Source: an uncultured Ruminococcus sp. (lineage in GTDB: Bacteria > Bacillota_A > Clostridia > Oscillospirales > Acutalibacteraceae). Taken from it: a stretch of DNA of 12,542 nt. The notes below the pieces were generated by a model. The model was not told the DNA's origin. It saw nothing but the letters and a program-made list of their open reading frames with translations, and searched no databases. Positions 4,382 to 9,718 of this stretch are shown one piece after another (the stretch's first letter is position 1; each line of letters opens with the position of its first letter). The DNA is taken from contig CADBXH010000050.1 in assembly GCA_902798605.1 (NCBI GenBank), positions 1 to 12,542 on the forward strand, read 5' to 3'. The position numbers and the translations under genes were made by a program.

Positions 4382-7003
4382 ATGAGTAACAAAAAATACC
4401 CTGTTGTTCAAAGCGCGACAAGCTTCAAAAAAGCGCTTAACAGAGTAAGAGAGGCTCAGCGTGTTTTTGCCACTTATACGCAGGAGCAGGTCGACAAGAT
4501 TTTCCTTGCCGCCGCAACAGCTGCAAATCAGGCGAGGGTCGAGCTCGCCAAAATGGCTGTTGAGGAGACGGGAATGGGCGTTGCCGAGGACAAGGTGATA
4601 AAGAATCACTTTGCTTCGGAATATATCTACAACACCTACCGCGACACAAAAACCTGCGGAGTTATCGAGGAAGACAAGGTTTTCGGTACGATGAAGATCG
4701 CCGAGCCCATCGGCGTTATCGCGGCGGTAATCCCCACGACAAACCCGACCTCTACCGCGATATTTAAAACACTGATCAGCCTTAAAACAAGGAACGGAAT
4801 CATCATCAGCCCGCATCCCCGCGCCAAAAAGAGCACGATCGAGGCTTCAAAGATCGTTTTGGAGGCTGCCGTGGCGGCAGGCGCTCCCGAGGATATAATC
4901 GCGTGGATAGACGTTCCCTCGCTTGAGCTTACAAACCTGCTTATGCAGGAGGCGGACATCATCCTTGCCACAGGCGGTCCCGGAATGGTAAAGGCTGCGT
5001 ATTCGAGCGGCAAGCCCGCTTTGGGCGTCGGCGCCGGCAATACTCCCGCTATCATTGACGACAGCGCGGATATTCTGCTCGCGGTCAACTCGATAATCCA
5101 CTCAAAAACCTTTGACAACGGTATGATCTGCGCCTCGGAGCAGAGCGTTATCGCCACCCGCAAGGTTTACGCCAAGGTCAAAAGAGAATTCAAGGCGAGA
5201 GGCTGTTACTTCCTTTCTCCCGAAGAGACCGAAAAGGTCAGAAAGACCATAATCATCAACGGCTCGCTCAATGCGAGGATCGTCGGTCAAAAGCCGGTTA
5301 AAATCGCGGCTTTGGCGGGGGTAGAGGTTCCCGAATCGACAAAGATACTCATCGGCGAGGTCGAGTCGGTCGATATCAGCGAAGAATTCGCACACGAAAA
5401 GCTTTCACCCGTGCTCGCGATGTACAAGGCGAAGAACTTTGACGACGCTGTCGAAAAGGCTGAGCAGCTCATCGCCGACGGCGGCTATGGACACACCTCA
5501 TCGCTTTATATCGACGAGGTAAACGAGAGAGAAAAGATAGACACCTTTGCGGCTCATATGAAGACCTGTCGTATTCTTGTAAACACCCCGTCCTCGCACG
5601 GCGGTATCGGCGACCTTTACAACTTCAAGCTTCTCCCGTCGCTCACGCTGGGCTGCGGCTCATGGGGCGGCAACTCGGTAAGCGAGAACGTAGGAGTAAA
5701 GCACCTGTTGAACATCAAGACCGTCGCCGAGAGGAGAGAGAATATGCTTTGGTTCAGAGCGCCTGAAAAGGTTTATATAAAGAAGGGCTGTATGCCTGTT
5801 GCCCTGCAGGAGCTTAAGGACGATATGGGCAAAAAACGCGCCTTTGTAGTTACCGACAGCTTCCTGTACAAGAACGGCTACATTAATCCCATCACAGACA
5901 AGCTCAACGAGATGGGCATTGAGTATATGGTGTTTGCCGATGTTGAGCCCGATCCCTCGCTCAAGTCCGCCCAGAGCGGAGCTGAGGCTATGACAAAGTT
6001 CGAGCCCGATTGTATTATCGCGTTCGGCGGCGGCTCTGCTATGGACGCTGCAAAAATTATGTGGGTGCTCTACGAGCATCCCGAGGTCGATTTTGCAGAT
6101 ATGGCAATGCGCTTTGTCGATATCCGCAAGAGGATCTACAAATTCCCCAAGATGGGCGAGAAAGCGTACTTTATCGCTATCCCGACCTCATCGGGCACCG
6201 GCTCGGAAGTAACTCCGTTTGCCGTTATCACCGACCAGGATACGGGCATCAAGTATCCGCTCGCGGATTACGAGCTTATGCCGAATATGGCGATCGTTGA
6301 CGCCGACAATATGATGAGCGGACCCAAGGGGCTCACCGCAGCCTCGGGTATCGACGCGGTATCGCACGCGCTCGAGGCTTACGCTTCGGTAATGGCGACC
6401 GACTTCACCGACGGCCTCGCGCTCAAAGCATTGAAGGTCATCTTTGAATATCTGCCCGCTTGCTATGACAACGGACAGAACGAGCCCTATGCTCGCGAAA
6501 AGGTAGCTCACGCCGCAACAATGGCGGGTATGGCGTTTGCCAACGCATTCCTCGGGGTTTGCCACTCAATGGCTCACAAGCTCGGCGCGTTCCACCACAT
6601 CGCTCACGGCGTTGCAAACGCTCTTATGCTCGAGCAGGTCATCCGCTTCAACAGCTCTGAGGTCCCCACAAAGATGGGCACGTTCTCTCAGTACGACCAT
6701 CCGCATACCCTCGCGCGTTACGCTGAGGTTGCTCAGTTCCTCGGCTTTGCCGGCAAGAACGACAAGGAGAGCGTCGAGAACCTTATCAACGGCATCAACG
6801 AGCTAAAGGCAAGGGTCGGTATCAAGGAGACCATCGCCGACTACGATGTTGACGAGGAATACTTCCTCAAGACTCTTGACGAAATGACCGAGCAGGCGTT
6901 TGATGACCAGTGCACAGGCGCTAACCCGAGATATCCGCTGATGAGCGAGATCAAGCAGATGTACCTCAACGCCTACTACGGCAACAACAAAAACGCTGTG
7001 TGA
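4382..7003 (+). CDS. adhE: Bifunctional acetaldehyde-CoA / alcohol dehydrogenase
   Basis: This 873-residue enzyme reduces acetyl-CoA to acetaldehyde and then to ethanol, using two NADH, the main ethanol route in fermentative Clostridia. The N-terminal half is a CoA-acylating aldehyde dehydrogenase with GAGNTP (217-222) and catalytic Cys250 in MICASEQ. The C-terminal half (from about 455) is an iron-dependent alcohol dehydrogenase with the nucleotide-binding GGGSAMDAAK (549-558) and SSGTGSEVTPFAV. Its predicted Fe ligands are Asp658, His662 (DAVSH), His728 (GVCHSMAHK) and His742 (IAHG). All expected catalytic and metal residues are present and the length is normal, so it should be active. AdhE proteins form spirosome filaments in the cytosol. 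The start at 4382 is preferred over an in-frame ATG at 4346 because AAAGGGAG lies just before it and 4346 falls inside the terminator hairpin. The kinase gene follows after 19 nt. Confidence 0.97.
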   Translation: MSNKKYPVVQSATSFKKALNRVREAQRVFATYTQEQVDKIFLAAATAANQARVELAKMAVEETGMGVAEDKVIKNHFASEYIYNTYRDTKTCGVIEEDKVFGTMKIAEPIGVIAAVIPTTNPTSTAIFKTLISLKTRNGIIISPHPRAKKSTIEASKIVLEAAVAAGAPEDIIAWIDVPSLELTNLLMQEADIILATGGPGMVKAAYSSGKPALGVGAGNTPAIIDDSADILLAVNSIIHSKTFDNGMICASEQSVIATRKVYAKVKREFKARGCYFLSPEETEKVRKTIIINGSLNARIVGQKPVKIAALAGVEVPESTKILIGEVESVDISEEFAHEKLSPVLAMYKAKNFDDAVEKAEQLIADGGYGHTSSLYIDEVNEREKIDTFAAHMKTCRILVNTPSSHGGIGDLYNFKLLPSLTLGCGSWGGNSVSENVGVKHLLNIKTVAERRENMLWFRAPEKVYIKKGCMPVALQELKDDMGKKRAFVVTDSFLYKNGYINPITDKLNEMGIEYMVFADVEPDPSLKSAQSGAEAMTKFEPDCIIAFGGGSAMDAAKIMWVLYEHPEVDFADMAMRFVDIRKRIYKFPKMGEKAYFIAIPTSSGTGSEVTPFAVITDQDTGIKYPLADYELMPNMAIVDADNMMSGPKGLTAASGIDAVSHALEAYASVMATDFTDGLALKALKVIFEYLPACYDNGQNEPYAREKVAHAATMAGMAFANAFLGVCHSMAHKLGAFHHIAHGVANALMLEQVIRFNSSEVPTKMGTFSQYDHPHTLARYAEVAQFLGFAGKNDKESVENLINGINELKARVGIKETIADYDVDEEYFLKTLDEMTEQAFDDQCTGANPRYPLMSEIKQMYLNAYYGNNKNAV

Positions 7004-7022
7004 TTACAAGGGGGCTTAAACA

Positions 7023-7772
7023 ATGAAATTAAAAAATGTTCTCGCAGAGAGAAAGAATAAAGTAATATACAAGGACGGCGACCTTGCGGTAAAGGTTTTT
7101 GACGAGTCTTTCCCTAAGTCCGATATCCTCAACGAGGCTCTCAACCAGGCAAGGGTAGAGGAGACAGGTCTTAACATCCCCAAGATTGAGGAGGTTAAGA
7201 AGATAGACGGCAAGTGGGCTATCATCTCCGACTACATCGAGGGCAAGACCCTTGAACAGCTTATGGACGAGGATCCCGACAAGATCGACGAGTATATGGA
7301 TCTGTTCGTAAATATCCAGATGGAGATCTTGGATAAAAGATGTCCGCTCCTCAAGCGCATCAAGGACAAAATGCAGGATAAGATCAGCCAGACCGATCTT
7401 GACGCGACTACACGCTACGAGCTCCACACAAGGCTCGCCTCGATGAAGGATCACAACAAGGTTTGCCACGGCGACTATACCCCGAGCAACATCATTATTT
7501 CCAAGGACGGCACGCCGTATATTCTTGACTGGGCTCACGCGACCCAGGGCAACGGCGCTGCTGACGCGGCGAGAACTTACCTGACCTTTGTTTTGAAGGA
7601 TCAGAGAGACCTCGGCGAGAAGTACCTCAGGCTCTACTGCGAAAAGACCGACACCGCGCGCCAGTATGTTGAGCGCTGGATGCCGATCGTAGCTGCCTCG
7701 CAGTCCGTAAAGGGCAAGCCCGAGGAAAGAGATCTCCTGCTCTCATGGGCAAGCGTCTGCGAATACGAATAA
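7023..7772 (+). CDS. APH-like phosphotransferase (small-molecule kinase), substrate unknown
   Basis: The 249-residue protein has the protein-kinase-like fold of the aminoglycoside phosphotransferase/choline kinase group. Lys24 in LAVKVF is the likely ATP-binding Lys, with a Glu at about 38. VCHGDYTPSN (147-156) is the catalytic loop with Asp151 and Asn156, and ILDWAHAT carries the metal-binding Asp169. It should transfer the ATP gamma-phosphate to a hydroxyl or amine on a small molecule, but nothing in the sequence names the acceptor, and it should not be called a resistance gene. It begins 19 nt after the adhE stop with AAGGGGG as ribosome binding site and no intervening terminator, so the two are probably co-transcribed. 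Its stop codon abuts copy B of the conserved 3' element. Confidence 0.8.
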   Translation: MKLKNVLAERKNKVIYKDGDLAVKVFDESFPKSDILNEALNQARVEETGLNIPKIEEVKKIDGKWAIISDYIEGKTLEQLMDEDPDKIDEYMDLFVNIQMEILDKRCPLLKRIKDKMQDKISQTDLDATTRYELHTRLASMKDHNKVCHGDYTPSNIIISKDGTPYILDWAHATQGNGAADAARTYLTFVLKDQRDLGEKYLRLYCEKTDTARQYVERWMPIVAASQSVKGKPEERDLLLSWASVCEYE

Positions 7773-7856
7773 GTCGCGGCGGCGACACCGCAAATCCGCC
7801 TATTTAAAAGTTTGATTGATACTTTAGCTTTGATGAACGGCGGGTCATAGCGTTGC
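7773..7856 (+). ncRNA. Conserved stop-codon-proximal 3'-UTR element, copy B (candidate structured RNA)
   Basis: Directly after the kinase TAA come a 5-bp hairpin GTCGC-GGCG-GCGAC (7773-7786), 6 nt, AATCCGCC (7793-7800), a 35-nt spacer containing TTGATAC, AACGGCGGGTC (7836-7846), ATAG, and CGTTGC (7851-7856). Blocks, order and the 35-nt spacer match copy A at 1361-1443. The first hairpin has a different sequence but is still paired. ATCCGCC (7794-7800) pairs with GGCGGGT (7839-7845), and AAC (7836-7838) with GTT (7852-7854). Confidence 0.6.
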
Positions 7857-7874
7857 CGAAAGCTAAAAGTTTTT
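7821..7874 (+). terminator. Terminator-like hairpin overlapping element copy B
   Basis: TTTAGCTTT (7823-7831) pairs with AAAGCTAAA (7859-7867), extended by A-C/G-T pairs beyond one bulged A, and ends in TTTTT (7870-7874). An inner CGGC/GCCG pair (7838-7841, 7855-7858) stacks on it. The 5' arm lies within the spacer of copy B and the 3' arm outside it, so this fold competes with the conserved pairing there. It would end the adhE-kinase transcript. Confidence 0.5.
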
Positions 7875-7900
7875 GGTGCGCGTAGGATAATAATGTTTTT

Positions 7901-7969
7901 AAGAGATGATTCTGTTATATTTCCGGGATTTACGTTTTCGGCGATCACTGACAGGTCATCTCTTTTTTT
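7901..7969 (+). terminator. Second terminator-like long hairpin
   Basis: AAGAGATGA (7901-7909) pairs perfectly with TCATCTCTT (7956-7964), followed by a T run to 7969. The 46-nt loop is long for an intrinsic terminator and contains short complementary stretches, so it may be the closing stem of a larger fold. Confidence 0.5.
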
Positions 7970-7981
7970 GTATATTGTAAT

Positions 7982-8006
7982 TTGTAGGGGCGAGCATTGC
8001 TCGGCC
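7982..8006 (+). repeat. Intergenic palindromic repeat, copy 4 (decayed)
   Basis: Opens TTGTAGGGGCGAGCA like copy 1, but the second arm reads TGCTCGGCC instead of TGCTCGCCC and the CCCGCG end is lost. Confidence 0.7.
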
Positions 8007-8051
8007 TATTAAAGCATCCCCTGACGGGCAATGTTATCAACTTAAGGTTTT

Positions 8052-8082
8052 TCGTAGGGGCGGACCCGTGTGTCCGCCCGCG
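8052..8082 (+). repeat. Intergenic palindromic repeat, copy 5, inside the MITE-like element
   Basis: TCGTAGGGG opening; GGGCGGAC (8058-8065) pairs with GTCCGCCC (8072-8079) over loop CCGTGT; closes CCCGCG. Same loop pattern as copy 2 with a different stem. Confidence 0.75.
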
Positions 8083-8145
8083 AGAACCGGACGAATGTTC
8101 ACGCAAAAAAACTTGATAGGACATCAAAGTTTGATTGAACGCCCT

Positions 8146-8174
8146 CGGGAGCACACATGGGTGCTCCCCTACAA
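8146..8174 (-). repeat. Intergenic palindromic repeat, copy 6, inverted
   Basis: GGGAGCAC (8147-8154) pairs with GTGCTCCC (8161-8168) over a 6-nt loop and runs into CCCCTACAA, the reverse complement of the family's opening. Same stem as copy 2, opposite orientation. Confidence 0.75.
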
Positions 8175-8233
8175 TGTTAAGGAAAAGTATGCGATGATTT
8201 CTTAAGTTGACGACATTGCCTGTCAGGGGGAAA

Positions 8234-8292
8234 TGGGCGAAGCCCAAAAGGTGATTCCCTTTTTAAGGGAAATGTCACGAAGTGACAAAAGG
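8234..8292 (+). repeat. Three consecutive small hairpins, two with GAA loops followed by AAAAGG
   Basis: TGGGC-GAA-GCCCA (8234-8246), TTCCCTT-TTT-AAGGGAA (8255-8271) and TGTCAC-GAA-GTGACA (8273-8287). The first and third share the GAA loop and are each followed by AAAAGG, while their stems differ. This is a modular pattern abutting the right end of the MITE-like element. Function unknown. Confidence 0.6.
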
Positions 8293-8293
8293 T

Positions 8294-8327
8294 TTGCCGA
8301 CGTGCTAAGGTTGCCGACGTGCTAAGG
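8294..8327 (+). repeat. Perfect 17-bp tandem duplication
   Basis: TTGCCGACGTGCTAAGG occurs at 8294-8310 and again at 8311-8327 with no spacer. It lies between the hairpin modules and the repeated leader. Confidence 0.85.
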
Positions 8328-8330
8328 TCG

Positions 8331-8664
8331 CACCTACATTTTTACGAACGCATACGGTCGTAAGCAAAAGGCAGCAATTGGCAGCGTTTGCTGCAAATGT
8401 ATACAATTGTAACTTATAACTACATTTGTATACAATTGAAGCCAATAAGAAAAAGAAGAAGAATAATAAGAATAAGATAAAGAAGAATTAGAAAAAGATG
8501 AATAAAAAGAATAAGAAAAGAGAAAGAAAACTAAAATACATATAATTCGAGGTGTTTATAAAGAATTCGGCAATTTATATTATACAACTCTTTACAAAAT
8601 GCACATAATGGTATATAATGATTTTGTAGAATAAACATAAAAATATAAAAATGGAGGTTTTTTT
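8331..8664 (+). repeat. Duplicated leader, copy 1 (upstream of first zinc-ribbon gene)
   Basis: About 330 bp matching 9420-9718 in order. It starts with CCTACATTTTTACGAACG, continues with TACAATTG-rich palindromes, then an 87-nt run with no C (8444-8530, mostly A and G), an inverted repeat, a promoter, and GGAGGT before the ATG. No gene is plausible within it. The inverted repeat TTTATAAAGA (8555-8564) / TCTTTACAAA (8589-8598) has one mismatch, and its right half contains the -35 box. Confidence 0.75.
8591..8619 (+). promoter_or_regulatory. Sigma-A promoter of zinc-ribbon gene 1
   Basis: TTTACA (8591-8596), 17-nt spacer, TATAAT (8614-8619). The start near 8626 gives a leader of about 40 nt ending in GGAGG (8653-8657), 7 nt before the ATG. 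The same boxes and spacing occur in leader copy 2. Confidence 0.8.
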
Positions 8665-9327
8665 ATGTTATGTAAAAAATGCGGGACGCAGAACCCGGAT
8701 ACTTCAAGGTTTTGCTCGTTGTGCGGAGCTCCGCTCAAATCTGCTCAGCAGCCGACGAGTTCGCATCCGCAGCAAAGCTACGTCAAAGATCCCGCGCGTA
8801 ATCAGAAATCGGCCTGGACGCGAGCGGTCAAGGGCACAAAGGTATTTTATATTATTGTCGGCGTGGTCGCGTGCTTGAGTTTTATTCTTCCATTCCTGCC
8901 GTGTATTTCTATATCAGGAAAAAGCTATAATGTTTTCAGTATGGGTATGATAGGTTTCGGAGGGCAAGATTCTTTTTTCACCGATTTGATGAATAACAAA
9001 GATTTGATGAATAATGCCTTTGGCGGAAACCGCGGAGGCGCGGTCGCGTTTATTATGTTGATCATCGCTTATATGATTCTCGTTCCGATGGCTCTTCAAA
9101 TTCCATGGGCGATCCTCTCGTTTTTGCGCAAAAGACCGGCGGGTAAATTGGGAATGATCGCTTCTATTTTTAATTTTTTTATTTCGGTCATATGGTTTAG
9201 TTCGCTTGTAGGCAACAGTTACATGCAAAGCGTGATGACCGTGGTTCCGTTCTTTATGTTCGTTATGGCGATCGCGGGAATAGTTCTTTCCGGCATCCAG
9301 TTAGCAAAGAGAAAATATCTTAATTAA
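8665..9327 (+). CDS. Zinc-ribbon membrane protein, paralogue 1
   Basis: The 220-residue product opens with a zinc ribbon: Cys3, Cys6, Cys17 and Cys20 in CKKCGTQNPDTSRFCSLCGA. A short polar linker (24-57) leads to four predicted TM helices at about 58-80, 127-150, 161-180 and 192-213. Between TM1 and TM2 an exposed loop contains DLMNN twice, from a near-perfect 15-bp DNA repeat at 8984-9013. The segment VPMALQIPWAILSFLRKRPAG is shared with the two downstream paralogues, as is the IAGIVLS ending. The ribbon should be cytoplasmic, as proteins with no signal before it usually have it there. No enzymatic motif is seen; a sensory, scaffold or envelope role is possible but unproven. It has its own promoter and terminator. 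Confidence 0.85.
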   Translation: MLCKKCGTQNPDTSRFCSLCGAPLKSAQQPTSSHPQQSYVKDPARNQKSAWTRAVKGTKVFYIIVGVVACLSFILPFLPCISISGKSYNVFSMGMIGFGGQDSFFTDLMNNKDLMNNAFGGNRGGAVAFIMLIIAYMILVPMALQIPWAILSFLRKRPAGKLGMIASIFNFFISVIWFSSLVGNSYMQSVMTVVPFFMFVMAIAGIVLSGIQLAKRKYLN

Positions 9328-9332
9328 TAAAT

Positions 9333-9360
9333 AAAAGAGGCGGATTTTCCGCCTCTTTTT
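9333..9360 (+). terminator. Terminator of zinc-ribbon gene 1
   Basis: AAAAGAGGCGG (9333-9343) pairs with CCGCCTCTTTT (9349-9359) over a 5-nt loop, T run to 9360. Nearly identical to the terminator after paralogue 3 (11452-11484). Confidence 0.9.
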
Positions 9361-9365
9361 CATTG

Positions 9366-9407
9366 GTCGTTTATTATCTTTTTATTATTTACGCTCGGCA
9401 TAATAAA
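9366..9407 (-). pseudogene. Remnant of the 3' end of the HD-domain gene
   Basis: Read on the minus strand, 9407-9366 encodes FIMPSVNNKKIIND. The intact HD gene ends FIMPSVENKKIIDDR, in the same position relative to an almost identical terminator. The match stops abruptly at 9408, where the repeated leader region begins. This is a truncated copy left by tandem duplication of a block that included the end of the HD gene. Confidence 0.8.
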
Positions 9408-9470
9408 GCGTACAATGCACGCCCCTACATTTTTACGAACGTATACGACCGTAAGCAAAAGCTACCTTTT

Positions 9471-9504
9471 GCTGCAATTGCATACAATTGTATACAATTG
9501 CAGC
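9471..9504. repeat. 34-bp near-perfect palindrome with three CAATTG at 10-bp intervals
   Basis: The sequence reads the same on both strands except for one mismatched pair (9481/9494) out of 17, centred on CAATTG at 9485-9490. CAATTG also occurs at 9475-9480 and 9495-9500, one helical turn apart on the same face. It lies about 140 bp upstream of the -35 box. Leader copy 1 has only an eroded version (8397-8440). Confidence 0.75.
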
Positions 9505-9645
9505 CAATAAGAAAAAGAAGAAGAAATAGAATAAAAAAGAAGAAAATTAAGAACAGAAATAAGAGCAAATATAATAGAAAGAAAACAAAAATACAAATTA
9601 TTCGAGTCGTTTGTAAAGAATTCGACATTTTTAATCATATAACTC

Positions 9646-9674
9646 TTTACAAATTATACCGATTAGTATATAAT
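9646..9674 (+). promoter_or_regulatory. Sigma-A promoter of zinc-ribbon gene 2
   Basis: TTTACA (9646-9651), 17-nt spacer, TATAAT (9669-9674), with GGAGGT before the ATG at 9719. Box sequences and spacing match the gene 1 promoter while the spacer has diverged. Confidence 0.8.
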
Positions 9675-9718
9675 AATTTTGTAGAACAAATATAAAAATA
9701 AAAAATGGAGGTCTTTTT

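Larger units (their letters stand above)
8018..8229. mobile_element. MITE-like element with 29-bp imperfect terminal inverted repeats
   Basis: The left end 8018-8046 begins CCCCTGACGGGCAATGT and ends TCAACTTAAG. The right end 8201-8229 is its reverse complement with three differing positions in 29. The 212-bp element has no plausible gene; a minus-strand open frame across it is only a by-product of the inverted repeats. Two palindromic repeats of the TTGTAGGGG family sit inside, facing each other (8052 and 8146). No target-site duplication is obvious. A non-autonomous transposon mobilised in trans is the simplest reading; no transposase is present. Confidence 0.6.
9420..9718 (+). repeat. Duplicated leader, copy 2 (upstream of second zinc-ribbon gene)
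   Basis: This is the counterpart of 8331-8664, with the same order of blocks. The A/G-rich run lies at 9505-9588. The inverted repeat TTTGTAAAGA (9610-9619) / TCTTTACAAA (9644-9653) is perfect here, with the same 24-nt gap as in copy 1. A hairpin AGCAAAAG-CTAC-CTTTTGCT lies at 9454-9473. A long open frame through the region is low-complexity Lys/Arg/Asn text from the purine run and is not a credible gene. Confidence 0.75.

Noticed and set aside
7829..7862. Hammerhead-ribozyme-like text: TGATGA, a CGGC/GCCG stem, then GAAA
   Set aside because: The essential C of the CUGAUGA box is a T, two extra bases separate the box from the stem, and the third helix with a cleavage site is not in place. 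Copy A of the same element lacks the pattern.
7945..8247. 100-codon minus-strand open frame
   Set aside because: It spans the MITE-like element and its palindromes from end to end; the coding look comes from the repeats.
7977..8330. CRISPR array
   Set aside because: The repeats are palindromes with variable stems, irregular spacing and mixed orientation; there are no equal-length unique spacers and no cas genes.
9363..9695. 110-codon plus-strand open frame in the second leader
   Set aside because: It translates to Lys/Arg/Asn-rich low complexity from the purine run, crosses the promoter, has no ribosome binding site, and has no counterpart frame in leader copy 1.
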